Shown piece after piece: positions 24,113-34,240 of a DNA stretch of 64,000 nt. Below the pieces are notes generated by a model, which saw only the letters and a program-made list of their open reading frames with translations, was not told the origin of the DNA and ran no database searches. The stretch spans positions 2,108,001-2,172,000 of the forward strand of contig JCKJ01000001.1 of NCBI GenBank assembly GCA_000525025.1, given 5' to 3'. The DNA comes from Methylophilaceae bacterium 11. Its GTDB lineage: Bacteria > Pseudomonadota > Gammaproteobacteria > Burkholderiales > Methylophilaceae. The first letter of the stretch is position 1. Each line of letters starts with the position of its first letter. The position numbers and the translations under genes are program-made.

Positions 24113-24236
24113 ACGAGATTCCTCATGATGTAGAAGTGGTCTAACGCTTGTAAATAAGCAATATCTATTCCTTGGCCGAAATTCCTAGGCAGAACGAGGC
24201 CAGCCACATCTTAATCAATGAGCAAAAGTTGATATG

Positions 24237-24268
24237 TACGTTAAATAACGTATATCACGTGACGTGAT
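24237..24268. promoter_or_regulatory. Two adjacent palindromes upstream of the permease-kinase gene
   Basis: TACGTTAAATAACGTA (24237-24252) is a perfect 16-bp palindrome, and ATCACGTGACGTGAT (24254-24268) is symmetric around TGA. They lie about 125-155 bp before the kinase start, in the 201-bp gap after hupE. They probably bind a regulator, possibly the product of the operon itself. Confidence 0.45.
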
Positions 24269-24313
24269 GATTGAACAAGCGGTGCATCACACACCAACCA
24301 TCGTTAAAGTAGG

Positions 24314-24895
24314 TTAAACCGTGAGCAACAGGTTAGCACCTAACCCTAGCATGAGTCCAGCCAGCAATGATTGCGAGAGCGTGAGTAAGCGGTGGCGCTG
24401 CATGCCCAGCACATAACCCAAGCCATGTAATCCAGCGGTAGCAATCAGCATCCCCAACAAAGGCAGCGCCATATTGGCCATTTTGTCCTGATACAACTCC
24501 GTACCATGTGCCAAGCCGTGCATCAACGCAAATAGCGCAGTCAACAGCAGTTGCAATTCACGGTGAATAGCAAAACGCGTCATCAACACCACGCCCAACG
24601 CGATCAAACCAGCAGCAATGGTAGACTCCACGCCCCCTATTGCAATACCAGCCATACCTAGCAATGCACCTAACAACATTGTGCAGACAAAGGTCAGCGG
24701 CAATTGCCAGCGCGCTTTTCCACCCACATTGGCGGCCCATACCCCAACGGCCAACATCATCAATAGATGATCCCAACCTAATAGCGGGTGCAGTAATCCG
24801 GCAGTAAATCCGTGAGTCAATCCGTGTCCCGGGTGCGCCAGCGCAAAACCAGAGAATAGCGACAGTACAATACTTAGTGTGAATTGTTTTTTCAT
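24314..24895 (-). CDS. ureJ: HupE/UreJ-type nickel permease
   Basis: The protein has about 193 residues and six hydrophobic helices. After a signal-like N-terminus it begins HPGHGLTHGFTAGLLHPLLG, then WDHLLMMLAVG, the histidine-rich motif of HupE/UreJ secondary nickel transporters, and HGLAHGTEL further on. It would bring nickel to the inner side of the membrane for urease. AAGGG is better spaced from the second ATG (24895) than from the first (24898). It closes the urease operon, 9 bp after ureG. Confidence 0.92.
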   Translation of the reverse strand: MKKQFTLSIVLSLFSGFALAHPGHGLTHGFTAGLLHPLLGWDHLLMMLAVGVWAANVGGKARWQLPLTFVCTMLLGALLGMAGIAIGGVESTIAAGLIALGVVLMTRFAIHRELQLLLTALFALMHGLAHGTELYQDKMANMALPLLGMLIATAGLHGLGYVLGMQRHRLLTLSQSLLAGLMLGLGANLLLTV

Positions 24896-24904
24896 CATAG
24901 CCCT

Positions 24905-25549
24905 TTACAACATTAATCCTTGTTTTTCAATAAACCGCACTATCTCTTCTAAGCCTTGACCAATCTTGAGATTGGTAAAAATAAATGGGCGTTCTCCGCG
25001 CATGCGTTTCGCATCTCTATCCATGACTTCCAGTGAGGCACCCACCATCGGCGCTAAGTCAATTTTGTTAATCACCAACAAATCTGATTTGGTAATACCA
25101 GGCCCGCCTTTTCTGGGAATTTTCTCACCAGCCGCTACATCAATCACATAAATCGTTAAGTCAGAAAGTTCTGGGCTGAACGTCGCTGCAAGGTTATCGC
25201 CACCGCTTTCCACAAATACGATATCTAAGGTTTGAAAGCGTTGACTGAGTTGCGCGACGGCTTCTAAATTCATTGAAGCGTCTTCTCGTATCGCCGTGTG
25301 TGGGCAACCGCCAGTTTCTACGCCAATAATGCGCTCTGGCGATAAGGCTTCGTTGCGGGTCAAAAATTCCGCATCTTCCTTGGTGTAAATATCATTGGTC
25401 ACCACGGCAATGTTATAGACATCGCGCAGGCGCTTGCACAAGGCCAACGTAAGCGCAGTTTTACCAGAGCCGACTGGTCCACCAATGCCGACACGTAAGG
25501 GCTCTTGATAGCTTACTGCTGGCACTTTTTCTTTTAATTGCACTGTCAT
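24905..25549 (-). CDS. ureG: Urease accessory GTPase UreG
   Basis: The 214-aa protein has the P-loop [17 protein letters not shown] (about 21-37), [14 protein letters not shown], the nickel/zinc CPH motif in [25 protein letters not shown] and the NKIDLAP guanine-binding motif. UreG uses GTP to deliver nickel from UreE to the UreDFG-apourease complex in the cytosol. GAGG precedes the ATG. Length and motifs are normal, and it follows ureF after 21 bp. Confidence 0.98.
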   Translation of the reverse strand: MTVQLKEKVPAVSYQEPLRVGIGGPVGSGKTALTLALCKRLRDVYNIAVVTNDIYTKEDAEFLTRNEALSPERIIGVETGGCPHTAIREDASMNLEAVAQLSQRFQTLDIVFVESGGDNLAATFSPELSDLTIYVIDVAAGEKIPRKGGPGITKSDLLVINKIDLAPMVGASLEVMDRDAKRMRGERPFIFTNLKIGQGLEEIVRFIEKQGLML

Positions 25550-25570
25550 TTTTTACCTCTACGAACTCAA

Positions 25571-26281
25571 TTAAGACCTAAATAATCTGCTGTACTGCGT
25601 TTCGTGTCTGCACCCTGCGATACTAAGCAAAGGATTTAAGTTGCTGATGGCTTCATCTGGCAACTGCATGGCATCTGCAACGACTTGTGGTAGCGATTGC
25701 CCCAAATGCAGCAAGATTTTTTGCCCGGCTACTTGGCCCAATGGCACTGTTTTCATCGCGGCACTGGCCTGATTTTCTAGCCACCCCCACACGTAGCCTT
25801 GTAATGCATCTTGCACATGGATTTGCCAATGCTGTGCAATGGCGGCATAGATGGTTGGGAAAGCCGGCGACTGCAAACTATGTATTTGACCCATCAAGGC
25901 ATCGGGCATTTCTTGCAAGTCATTAAGCAAACGACATAGCGAATAGCCCATTTGGCGTGTCTCAGCCAAGGCTTCCGCCGTATCCCGCCCCGCTTGATAA
26001 AACGCATCCCAAGTTTGCACAGCTTGCATATCACCCACCTGCCACGCGCCATATAAACGATGCAGCACAGGCAACTCAAACTGCGCTTGGTAAATATGCA
26101 GCACATCACCAATCCAAGTTTCTGCACTGGCTAAATCATGCACCTCGCCACATTCAATCGCCCATTCTAAGCCTTGCGAATAACTATATGCGCCTACCGG
26201 CAGCATGGGACTCGCCAATTGCAATAAGCGACTCAGCGCCAGACTTGATTTCAGCACATGTGATTGTGGTGCATTAGCCAT
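25571..26281 (-). CDS. ureF: Urease accessory protein UreF
   Basis: The 236-aa all-helical protein has the family start LLQLASPMLPVGAYSYSQGL followed by EWAIECGEV. Conserved stretches AGRDTAEALAETRQMGYSL and the C-terminal PLLSIAGCRHETQYSRLFRS confirm it. UreF links UreG to UreD and apourease during nickel insertion. The start overlaps the ureE stop by 8 bp, so they are coupled. Confidence 0.97.
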   Translation of the reverse strand: MANAPQSHVLKSSLALSRLLQLASPMLPVGAYSYSQGLEWAIECGEVHDLASAETWIGDVLHIYQAQFELPVLHRLYGAWQVGDMQAVQTWDAFYQAGRDTAEALAETRQMGYSLCRLLNDLQEMPDALMGQIHSLQSPAFPTIYAAIAQHWQIHVQDALQGYVWGWLENQASAAMKTVPLGQVAGQKILLHLGQSLPQVVADAMQLPDEAISNLNPLLSIAGCRHETQYSRLFRS

Positions 26282-26789
26282 GTTTGAGTCGACGCTTTGA
26301 CTGTTGCTTTAATTGTTCCAGGGGACGTAGATTGGTCATCGCGTCGTCATCATGTCCATGGCGATGACCACCACCGTAAGCACCGGCTTCTGGCTCAAAC
26401 GGCGCTTGGCTCTCTGTGACTTGCATGCCCAAACCCAGCAACATTTCTTTGAGTACATAATCTTGCTCTAAACGCAGCCAGCCATCGCCTACTTGCAGTG
26501 GCACATGGCGGTTGCCCAAATGATAAGCGGCACACATCAAAGCCTGTGTGCTTGCTGCGGTCACATCACATACAGGCTCTTGCGCAGAGACGATTTGTAT
26601 TACCGTGCCGGATTCTGATTTCAATAAATCGCCACCACGCAGAATAATGCCCCGGTCTAAAAACAAAGCCGCTTCCGTGCCGGATTTCAATATGACCCGT
26701 AATCGACTTTTCTGGCGTTTATCAAACGGCAGTTCTAAGTAGTCGTCAATGTGCGTAGCTAGCGTAATGCGTTCAGTAATATGTAGCAT
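26274..26789 (-). CDS. ureE: Urease nickel chaperone UreE
   Basis: The 171-aa protein has a peptide-binding N-terminal domain (RQKSRLRVILKSGTEAALFL) and the metal domain ending in NRHVPLQVGDGWLRLE. The tail is GGGHRHGHDDD, a short histidine-rich nickel-binding end, followed by a basic extension. UreE collects nickel and passes it to UreG. It lies 2 bp after ureC. Confidence 0.97.
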   Translation of the reverse strand: MLHITERITLATHIDDYLELPFDKRQKSRLRVILKSGTEAALFLDRGIILRGGDLLKSESGTVIQIVSAQEPVCDVTAASTQALMCAAYHLGNRHVPLQVGDGWLRLEQDYVLKEMLLGLGMQVTESQAPFEPEAGAYGGGHRHGHDDDAMTNLRPLEQLKQQSKRRLKHG

Positions 26790-26791
26790 GA

Positions 26792-28495
26792 TTAAAATAA
26801 GAAGTAACGTTGCGCCATCGGCAATACTGTGGCCGGTTCACAGACCAAATCCATGCCATCGGCCAATACGCGATATGTTTCCGGGTCTACATCAATCGTC
26901 GGCATCCAGTCATTGTGAATCATGTCTTTCTTTTTGACATGGCGCGTGCCGCTAATACCCACCAATGGTTTTTGCAAGCCAAGTGCAGCTATTTCTGGAT
27001 TGCTTAATGCGGCTTGCGAGACAAAGGTTACCGCCGTTTTTAAACCACCTGCATAGGCACCAAACATAGGGCGATAATGCACGGGTTGCGGTGTTGGGAT
27101 AGACGCATTCGGGTCGCCCATGGCAGCGGCAGCGATCATGCCGCCTTTTAATATGGTAGAAGGTTTAACGCCAAAAAAGGCAGGGCGCCATAGCACTAAA
27201 TCCGCCAGCTTACCGACTTCTATCGAACCCACTGTATGCGCAATGCCATGCGTCAGCGCAGGGTTAATGGTGTATTTAGCAATGTAACGTTTGATTCTGA
27301 AGTTATCGTTACGCTCAGAATCTTCTTTAAGTGGACCGCGTTGCACTTTCATTTTATGTGCAGTCTGCCAAGTGCGAATAATCACTTCGCCCACACGCCC
27401 CATGGCTTGCGAGTCTGAGGACATCATAGAAAACGCACCTAAGTCATGCAGAATATCTTCTGCTGCAATGGTCTCGCGGCGGATGCGGCTTTCAGCAAAC
27501 GCAATATCCTCGGCAATAGCGGGATCTAAATGATGACAAACCATGAGCATATCCAAATGCTCATCAATGGTATTCACGGTAAATGGCCGAGTCGGGTTGG
27601 TGGAAGATGGCAACACATTGGCATAACCAGCTGCTTTGATAATATCTGGCGCGTGACCACCGCCAGCACCTTCGGTATGGAAGGTATGAATGGTGCGGTC
27701 TTTAAATGCACCAATGGTAGTTTCCACAAAGCCAGACTCATTCAAGGTGTCAGAATGGATCGCCACTTGCACATCCATTTCTTCTGCCACGCTTAAACAG
27801 TTATCAATGGCGGCAGGTGTGGTGCCCCAGTCTTCATGTAGTTTTAAGCCTATGGCACCTGCCGTGATTTGTTCACGCAAAGGTTCTGGCAAACTGGCAT
27901 TGCCTTTGCCTAAAAAACCCAAGTTCATGGGGAAAGCATCGGCCGCCTGTAACATGCGGTGAATATGCCAAGGTCCTGGCGTACAAGTGGTAGCAAAGGT
28001 GCCGGTGGCTGGGCCCGTACCGCCGCCTATCATGGTCGTCACGCCCGACATCAACGCTTCTTCAATTTGTTGTGGGCAAATAAAGTGAATATGCGTATCA
28101 ATGCCGCCGGCGGTGACGATCATGCCCTCACCTGCAATAATCTCAGTGCCTGCGCCAATCGCTATGGTCACTTCTGGCTGGATATCCGGATTGCCTGCTT
28201 TACCAATCGCAGAAATACGCCCAGCTTTAATACCAATATCGGCCTTCACCACGCCCCAATAGTCGATGATTAACGCATTGGTAATCACCGTATCAGCCAC
28301 ATCAGCAGACACCAACTGCCCTTGCCCCATGCCGTCACGTATCACTTTACCGCCACCAAACTTCACTTCCTCGCCGTACACGGTGTAGTCTTTTTCTACC
28401 TCCACCCAAAGCTCAGTATCGGCTAGGCGCACCCTATCGCCCACGGTGGGACCGAACATTTCGGCATAGGCTTGTTTGTCTATTTTTAAAGTCAT
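26792..28495 (-). CDS. ureC: Urease alpha subunit (catalytic)
   Basis: The 567-aa protein is full length and has every expected active-site element: H135 and H137 ([13 protein letters not shown]), the carbamylated lysine K218 ([12 protein letters not shown]), H247, H273, the mobile flap MVCHHLD with C320 and H321, and D361. It hydrolyses urea to ammonia and carbamate in the cytosol using two nickel ions. ureB is 136 bp upstream, a wider gap than usual. The chaperones ureE, F and G follow tightly. Confidence 0.99.
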   Translation of the reverse strand: MTLKIDKQAYAEMFGPTVGDRVRLADTELWVEVEKDYTVYGEEVKFGGGKVIRDGMGQGQLVSADVADTVITNALIIDYWGVVKADIGIKAGRISAIGKAGNPDIQPEVTIAIGAGTEIIAGEGMIVTAGGIDTHIHFICPQQIEEALMSGVTTMIGGGTGPATGTFATTCTPGPWHIHRMLQAADAFPMNLGFLGKGNASLPEPLREQITAGAIGLKLHEDWGTTPAAIDNCLSVAEEMDVQVAIHSDTLNESGFVETTIGAFKDRTIHTFHTEGAGGGHAPDIIKAAGYANVLPSSTNPTRPFTVNTIDEHLDMLMVCHHLDPAIAEDIAFAESRIRRETIAAEDILHDLGAFSMMSSDSQAMGRVGEVIIRTWQTAHKMKVQRGPLKEDSERNDNFRIKRYIAKYTINPALTHGIAHTVGSIEVGKLADLVLWRPAFFGVKPSTILKGGMIAAAAMGDPNASIPTPQPVHYRPMFGAYAGGLKTAVTFVSQAALSNPEIAALGLQKPLVGISGTRHVKKKDMIHNDWMPTIDVDPETYRVLADGMDLVCEPATVLPMAQRYFLF

Positions 28496-28631
28496 TCAAC
28501 TCAATCCTTGAAAAATCTCAAAGCGAAAGTAAGCGTAGGCGAAAAGGCAGCGACAACACCGGAGTTTACATAGAGTAAATGAGGATGTTGGCGGTGACTT
28601 TTTAACACCAGATGACTGAGCGGCTGATTTT
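28496..28631. repeat. ureB-ureC spacer with a hairpin-bearing repeat-like sequence
   Basis: 136 bp between two genes that are normally a few bases apart. It holds GTTTACATAGAGTAAAT (small hairpin) and on the minus strand a CCGGTGTTGTCGCTGCCTTTT segment. A looser version of the same layout is in the ureA-ureB spacer (28944-29079). This may be a dispersed intergenic repeat of the genome; that needs a whole-genome comparison. Confidence 0.35.
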
Positions 28632-28943
28632 TCATTCCGAAAGAGCACCCATCACTCTGCCTGCAAAGCCATATACTTTTCTATCACCCGCTAACGCTAC
28701 CAATTCAACGGTGCGCGTTTGACCTGGCTCAAAACGGACTGCCGTACCAGCTGCGATATTCAAACGAAACCCATAAGCCGATTTCCGATCAAAATCGAGC
28801 GCATCATTGGTTTCAAAGAAATGATAATGTGAGCCGACTTGAATAGGCCGGTCGCCTTTGTTCGCCACATGCAAGGTAACGACCTGACGCCCTACATTCA
28901 AGAGAATGTCGCCGCTGTCTATTTTCATTTCACCTGGAATCAT
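28632..28943 (-). CDS. ureB: Urease beta subunit
   Basis: The 103-aa protein is the standard length. It starts [16 protein letters not shown] and contains [20 protein letters not shown] and the [17 protein letters not shown] stretch. It forms the urease core with UreA and UreC. AAGAGG stands upstream of the ATG. Both flanks have spacers of about 136 bp that are unusual for a urease operon. Confidence 0.98.
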   Translation of the reverse strand: MIPGEMKIDSGDILLNVGRQVVTLHVANKGDRPIQVGSHYHFFETNDALDFDRKSAYGFRLNIAAGTAVRFEPGQTRTVELVALAGDRKVYGFAGRVMGALSE

Positions 28944-29079
28944 AACAACCTCTTATATCTAAAAATGATTAGCACTAAGCCAGACAAGACACGCGCAAAA
29001 AAGACCGACGCGGCATATACAAAATATGTAAGGAGGGATTGTTTGCAAGCAACGCAGTATGGTGACGTGATTATCATTT
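28944..29079. repeat. ureA-ureB spacer with a hairpin
   Basis: 136 bp, containing TACAAAATATGTA (inverted arms TACA/TGTA) and an AAGACCGACGCGG segment that loosely matches the arrangement in the ureB-ureC spacer. No gene or terminator is evident. Confidence 0.35.
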
Positions 29080-29382
29080 TTATGGGATTGGGTGATGAAC
29101 GGTGACTAGCTTCGTCCCATCTGGAAACGTCGCTTCAATTTGAATATCGGGAATCATCTCCGCAATACCCTCCATGACATCATCACGACTCAGTAGTGTC
29201 GCGCCATAACTCATGAGTTCAGCGACCGTTTTACCATCGCGTGCACCCTCCATAATGGCGGCAGAGATGTACGCAATGGCCTCTGGGTAATTGAGCTTTA
29301 ATCCACGTCCTTTACGACGCTCTGCTAACAATCCTGCAGTAAATATCAGCAGCTTATCTTTTTCTCTAGGAGTCAGTTCCAT
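29080..29382 (-). CDS. ureA: Urease gamma subunit
   Basis: The 100-aa protein begins [20 protein letters not shown] and ends [15 protein letters not shown], both family signatures. The middle has [20 protein letters not shown]. It is the smallest structural urease subunit, here separate from ureB as in most proteobacteria. It follows ureD after 45 bp. Confidence 0.98.
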   Translation of the reverse strand: MELTPREKDKLLIFTAGLLAERRKGRGLKLNYPEAIAYISAAIMEGARDGKTVAELMSYGATLLSRDDVMEGIAEMIPDIQIEATFPDGTKLVTVHHPIP

Positions 29383-29427
29383 CTAACGCATCTCATGCTT
29401 CATGTTGATTGATTATGTATTCAAACT

Positions 29428-30354
29428 CTATGTATTCCAGATTCTTGGCCTAGTAACTTCACGACCCGCATACCAAGGGCGTAGTAGCTGCCACAATTGC
29501 TCAAAATACTGTTTGGCGGTTTGTGCAGATTGCCCTACATAGCGTGCTGAAAATACCTCTGGCAACGCAGTGACTCCATACCGTGCTTGCAAATCCAATG
29601 CCAAATTTGGTTGTACTGCCTTGCACGCTTCAATCACTTCTACCGGTACAGTACCAGCCACCACGATAAAGCTTGCAGATACTGGATTGCCACTTAATCC
29701 TACGATAGATTGCATACATCGATTATGTGGCGTCAATGCACCCACTTCGCGCCAAATGAGTTTTTGTTGCCTATAAATGGCAAGATTTTGGTGCATATGC
29801 CCAGTTTGCCAGCGCTCTTGTTGTGCTTGCCTGCCAAAACAAACAATATCCCATGCTGCGTAACGGGCATCTGCCGCTAAATCAATGCGGGCAGAAAAAT
29901 CCACTTGCGCACCATCGAATAGAATATTCTCTTGTGGCAACCACTCTAGGCAAGCATTGTCTGCCAAAGAAAAATGTAAATGTTGACTGGCGGGCTGCCC
30001 ATTGGCTTTGTACCATTTGCCTGCGCCTGGTGTGGTCAACAAAGCGTGCGCTTGTGGTTCAAGCGTTACCTCTAATGTGAGCGCATCACCACCCGCAACA
30101 CCACCCGGCGGATGCACTATTACACCGTGACAGACGGCTTGCCCTTCTGGATGCAAACTCTTTTGCAATACCAAAGGGCCACGGTGCTGCTTAAACGCTA
30201 GAAAACTACGCGACCCTTGGTTTACGTCTTGCTGCTGCGCGACTTGATGATGCGCAAATCTAAGGGTTAAATGTGCCGCCCAATGCCTGGGAGGGGTACC
30301 TAGCACTTGGGCTAAGCATTCAGTTAACTCACTTTTGATTTGCGCATCATCCAT
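29428..30354 (-). CDS. ureD: Urease accessory protein UreD
   Basis: From the ATG at 30354 the protein has 308 aa; a TTG at 30372 gives 314 and neither start has a strong ribosome site. Family marks are LTLRFAHHQVAQQQ, VIVHPPGGVAGGDALTLEV, ALLTTPGAGKWYKANG and CLEWLPQENILFDGA. UreD is the scaffold that holds UreF and UreG on apourease. It opens the urease part of the cluster, 41 bp after urtE as listed from its longer form. Confidence 0.95.
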   Translation of the reverse strand: MDDAQIKSELTECLAQVLGTPPRHWAAHLTLRFAHHQVAQQQDVNQGSRSFLAFKQHRGPLVLQKSLHPEGQAVCHGVIVHPPGGVAGGDALTLEVTLEPQAHALLTTPGAGKWYKANGQPASQHLHFSLADNACLEWLPQENILFDGAQVDFSARIDLAADARYAAWDIVCFGRQAQQERWQTGHMHQNLAIYRQQKLIWREVGALTPHNRCMQSIVGLSGNPVSASFIVVAGTVPVEVIEACKAVQPNLALDLQARYGVTALPEVFSARYVGQSAQTAKQYFEQLWQLLRPWYAGREVTRPRIWNT

Positions 30355-30413
30355 CGCCACATCATGCCACAAAATCTAACTTTACGAGTACAGCCAAATA
30401 CAACCACCCATGC

Positions 30414-31103
30414 TTAAACAGACAGATACCCTTTGATTTTGGCCGCATCGACTTCGCCACGTTTATCTTCATGAATGAACTTGCCTTTATCAATCACAAT
30501 GATGCGATCCGCCACCTCCATGGTAAAGCTCAGCACTTGCTCGGAAACGATAATGGTAATCTCACGCATTTTACGTATCTCATTCAACACGCGGGCAATG
30601 TCTTTAATAATGGAAGGTTGAATCCCTTCCGTTGGTTCATCCAATAACAGCACTTTTGGATTGGTGACTAAAGCACGTGCAATAGCCAACTGTTGCTGCT
30701 GACCACCCGACAAATTGCCGCCTTTGCGTTTACGCATATCAAACAAGACAGGAAACAACGCATAAATATCTTCAGGGATTTCACGCGATTTTGATTTTTC
30801 CAAACCCGTTTCAATGTTTTCCTGCACTGTCATGCTGGGGAAAATCATACGGCCTTGCGGCACATAGGCCAAGCCTCTCGCTACACGTTGATAAGTGTCC
30901 GCACCTTGTAAACTTACGCCATCGACCATGGCTTTTGTCGATTTGCTTGGCAGAATGCCCATCAACGATTTGAATAAGGTGGTTTTACCCATGCCGTTAC
31001 GGCCCATGATGGCCAGTGTTTCGTTTTTATTGGCGGTAATATTCAAGCCATGAATGACTTGGCTTTGGCCATAGCTGACTTGCAAATTTTCAATTTCAAA
31101 CAT
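30414..31103 (-). CDS. urtE: ABC transporter ATPase UrtE (urea/amide)
   Basis: The 229-aa ATPase has Walker A GRNGMGKT, Q-loop YVPQGR, signature LSGGQQQQLAIARAL and Walker B VLLLDEPTEGIQP. It is the LivF-like second ATPase of a branched-chain amino acid-type (HAAT) importer. AGGAG before the ATG gives the start. The EG after DEPT and the place next to ureD fit UrtE. Confidence 0.95.
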   Translation of the reverse strand: MFEIENLQVSYGQSQVIHGLNITANKNETLAIMGRNGMGKTTLFKSLMGILPSKSTKAMVDGVSLQGADTYQRVARGLAYVPQGRMIFPSMTVQENIETGLEKSKSREIPEDIYALFPVLFDMRKRKGGNLSGGQQQQLAIARALVTNPKVLLLDEPTEGIQPSIIKDIARVLNEIRKMREITIIVSEQVLSFTMEVADRIIVIDKGKFIHEDKRGEVDAAKIKGYLSV

Positions 31104-31128
31104 GCGGGTTCTCCTAATGACCTATTAA

Positions 31129-31872
31129 TTAATGACCTAAATACACTTCAATCACTTTTTCATCTTCTTGCACTTTGTCCATAGAGCCCTCGGCCAAAAT
31201 CTTGCCTTGGTGCAATACGGTCACTTTATGGGCGATCTTTTTGACGAATTCCATGTCATGCTCAATCACCAGCACAGAGCGGTTGTTGCAAATTTTATTC
31301 AGTAACTCGGCTGTTTGGTCACGTTCTTTTGCACTCATGCCTGCCACTGGCTCATCCAGCATCAGCAACTCTGGATCTTGCATCAGCAACATGCCGATTT
31401 CCAGCCATTGCTTTTGGCCATGACTCAATAAGGCCGCTTCTAAATCCAGTAAGTCAGTGAGCATGATTTCTTCTGCCACTTTACGTACTTGTGCTTCAAC
31501 CTCGGCCGTGCGCTTAAATGTCAGGCTACCAAACACGCCACGCCCTTTGGGGTAGGACACTTCCAAGTTCTGATACACCGATAAGTTCTCGTAGATCGAA
31601 GGCGTTTGGAATTTACGGCCTACGCCTTCACGCACAATTTCGTGCTCAGAAAGTTTGGTGAGCTCTTTATTCATGAACTTGATAGAACCTGATGTGGACT
31701 TGGTTTTACCGCAAATCAAATCCAGCACCGTGGTTTTACCTGCACCGTTTGGCCCAATCACCACACGTAACTCGTTTTTATCGATGTACATGGTGAGGTT
31801 ATCTACCGCCTTAAACCCATCAAAGGATACCGTCAGGTCTTCGATGGACAATACAAAGTCTGTATTACTCAT
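31129..31872 (-). CDS. urtD: ABC transporter ATPase UrtD (urea/amide)
   Basis: The 247-aa LivG-like ATPase has Walker A GPNGAGKT, LSHGQKQWLEIGMLL as a modified signature and Walker B LLMLDEPVAGMS. The LSHGQ form in place of LSGGQ is characteristic of UrtD. Its start overlaps the urtC stop by 4 bases. Confidence 0.95.
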   Translation of the reverse strand: MSNTDFVLSIEDLTVSFDGFKAVDNLTMYIDKNELRVVIGPNGAGKTTVLDLICGKTKSTSGSIKFMNKELTKLSEHEIVREGVGRKFQTPSIYENLSVYQNLEVSYPKGRGVFGSLTFKRTAEVEAQVRKVAEEIMLTDLLDLEAALLSHGQKQWLEIGMLLMQDPELLMLDEPVAGMSAKERDQTAELLNKICNNRSVLVIEHDMEFVKKIAHKVTVLHQGKILAEGSMDKVQEDEKVIEVYLGH

Positions 31873-33086
31873 GCTTTTGCTCCCTTCATATTGGCCACTT
31901 TGGCGGGTTTCTCTTTTTTAGCTACAGGCGCTTCAATGTGTGACAGCGTAGGCTCAATCTTTTCCGGTTCTGGCGTGTCGTCATAAAACCGTTTCATGAA
32001 CTTGAGTTTTCTAGCATGTTGATCCCACAACCCTGCTAAACCATTTGGGAAGAACATCACCACCGCCATGAACAAGCCGCCCATCAGGAACAACCACAAT
32101 TCTGGATACGTTTCTGAGAAGAAGGTTTTACCGTAGTTGACTAACAAGGTACCGTATACCGCACCAATCAAGGAGATACGCCCGCCTACCGCACAGAAAA
32201 TCACCATTTCAATGGATGGCACAATGCCCACAAACGAAGGTGACATGAAGCCGACCTGCAAGGTAAACATGGCGCCACCAATCGCAGAAATCATGGCAGC
32301 GATACAAAAGATAAAGATTTTGAAATCAGATACGTCGTAGCCAGAGAAGCGCACGCGCTCTTCTTTATCGCGCATCGCCAATAACAACATGCCAAACTTA
32401 CTGGTTAAAATGTATCTGGAAAGCAAGATGCAACCGAATAACAAGATGCCATTGACGTAGTACAAGATGTATTTTGCGCTATCGGTACGTGTATCCCAAC
32501 CCAACATGGTTTTGAGGTCAGTAATACCGTTTACGCCACCAGTTAAGCCTTGTTGACCGACAATCAAGATACTTAAAATTAAGGCAATGGCTTGGGTAAT
32601 GATGGCGAAGTACACACCGCCTACACGACGCTTGAACATGGCAAAACCGATAATGTAAGCAAATAAGGCAGGGATGACCAAGATAGCCAATATGGTTAAA
32701 GGCAAGCTCTTGAACGGCTCCCAAAACCATGGAATGGAAGTCAACTGGTTCCAGTCCATAAAGTCGGGGATGCCAGGTGTGGTTTGGATTTTGGTACTAA
32801 TCGGATCTGAGGCTTCTAACTTCATGAACATTGCCATGCCGTATCCACCTAGACCAAAGAAGATGCCTTGGCCTAAACTCAGAATCCCACCGTTACCCCA
32901 CAACAACACCAAACTCACTGCAACAAAGGCGTAGGTCAGGTATTTACCGACTAAATTCAGCCTGAATATATCGACACCAAGTGGTAGGGCGACAAAGATA
33001 ACGGCAGCCAGCACCGCTAACCCTAACAACCCTTTCTTGCCTCCCAGCAGTTCACTCGAACTTAACTTACTTAATATGGCATTCAT
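31869..33086 (-). CDS. urtC: ABC transporter permease UrtC (urea/amide)
   Basis: The 405-aa LivM-like permease has about ten hydrophobic segments, with GNGGILSLGQGIFFGLGGYG and the coupling region FSGYDVSDFKIFIFCIAAM. A C-terminal cytoplasmic tail of some 50 residues rich in K, E and P is extra. In Methylophilus the same position is filled by fmdF. It follows urtB after 87 bp. Confidence 0.95.
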   Translation of the reverse strand: MNAILSKLSSSELLGGKKGLLGLAVLAAVIFVALPLGVDIFRLNLVGKYLTYAFVAVSLVLLWGNGGILSLGQGIFFGLGGYGMAMFMKLEASDPISTKIQTTPGIPDFMDWNQLTSIPWFWEPFKSLPLTILAILVIPALFAYIIGFAMFKRRVGGVYFAIITQAIALILSILIVGQQGLTGGVNGITDLKTMLGWDTRTDSAKYILYYVNGILLFGCILLSRYILTSKFGMLLLAMRDKEERVRFSGYDVSDFKIFIFCIAAMISAIGGAMFTLQVGFMSPSFVGIVPSIEMVIFCAVGGRISLIGAVYGTLLVNYGKTFFSETYPELWLFLMGGLFMAVVMFFPNGLAGLWDQHARKLKFMKRFYDDTPEPEKIEPTLSHIEAPVAKKEKPAKVANMKGAKA

Positions 33087-33173
33087 CTATGTTCTCCTCA
33101 TCTACGTCAAACAAAATTTGTGGCACTACTTACTATTTGTAATACTTGCTTTTGATCACACTTGCTTGCAGTA

Positions 33174-34091
33174 TTACTTACGTAGTTTCGAAGCAAACAA
33201 ACCTTCTGGCTTCATCATCAAAATCCCTACAATCACCAACAATGTAGACACCTTACCCATCGAGCTAGTCATAAAGAACTGCAAGATTGATTGTGCTTGT
33301 GCAATACCGAACGCGGAGGCGATCGTACCCATCAAGCTGGCTGCACCACCAAACACCACCACCATAAAGCTATCTACAATATAGAGTGTGCCTGTGGTTG
33401 GGCCGGTAGAAGCAATCGTGGTAAACGCAGCACCTGCAATCCCTGCAATCCCACAGCCTAAGGCAAAGGTCATACGATCCACTTTACTGGTATTGATACC
33501 AACAGCGCCTGCCATCACACGGTTTTGCACGGTGGCACGTACACGTAGACCCCAGCGTGAGCGATACATAAACAAGTACACCCCAGCCGTGACAATGATG
33601 GCTAAGAACATCACGAATACCCCGTTAATGGGAATATCAATGTCTGGTGTTGGCTTAAACGAACCCAACATCCATTCTGGCAACTCAGCACTCACTTCTT
33701 TTGCGCCAAACGTTGAGCGGAAGATTTGTTGCATCACCAAACTCAAGCCCCAAGTCGCTAACAGCGTATCGAGTGGCCGTTTATACAGATGCCGTATCAT
33801 GATAAATTCAATGAAGTACCCCACTGCAAACGCTAGGGCGAATGCGATGAGAATCGCAAACACGAAGTAATAGTTTACAAAGCCATAATTGGCCGCCAAC
33901 TTGGAAATCATCACCGTGGTATAGGCACCAATTGCCATAAACTCACCGTGTGCCATATTAATTACACCCATTTGCCCGAAAATAATTGCGAGACCAAGTG
34001 CCATGAGGAGCAACACTGTAAACATGCTCAGGCCAGAGAAACCCTGCATCACCACAATATTGCCTATATCTGCCATTGAATAACCAAACAT
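33174..34091 (-). CDS. urtB: ABC transporter permease UrtB (urea/amide)
   Basis: The 305-aa LivH-like permease has about eight helices, with FGQMGVINMAHGEFMAIGAY and the conserved GIAGIAGAAFTTIAS. It lacks the long N-terminal periplasmic extension that some UrtB proteins carry. It corresponds to fmdE in the Methylophilus formamide cluster. A 149-bp gap separates it from urtA. Confidence 0.94.
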   Translation of the reverse strand: MFGYSMADIGNIVVMQGFSGLSMFTVLLLMALGLAIIFGQMGVINMAHGEFMAIGAYTTVMISKLAANYGFVNYYFVFAILIAFALAFAVGYFIEFIMIRHLYKRPLDTLLATWGLSLVMQQIFRSTFGAKEVSAELPEWMLGSFKPTPDIDIPINGVFVMFLAIIVTAGVYLFMYRSRWGLRVRATVQNRVMAGAVGINTSKVDRMTFALGCGIAGIAGAAFTTIASTGPTTGTLYIVDSFMVVVFGGAASLMGTIASAFGIAQAQSILQFFMTSSMGKVSTLLVIVGILMMKPEGLFASKLRK

Positions 34092-34240
34092 ACCGGCCTC
34101 CTACTCAAAACCTACTAATGAAATAAACTGAACCCACACATCTCAACCTACTACTATTTGCCTGCAAATTGCGGCAACCTGATCACAGACTGCCGCATAT
34201 TGACTACTCAGGTGCGTGGTCTAAACCACGCATCAGACAA

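Noticed and set aside
28944-29105. 88-codon plus-strand frame (28839-29105)
   Set aside because: It overlaps ureB and the spacer in antisense, with no ribosome site or recognised product.
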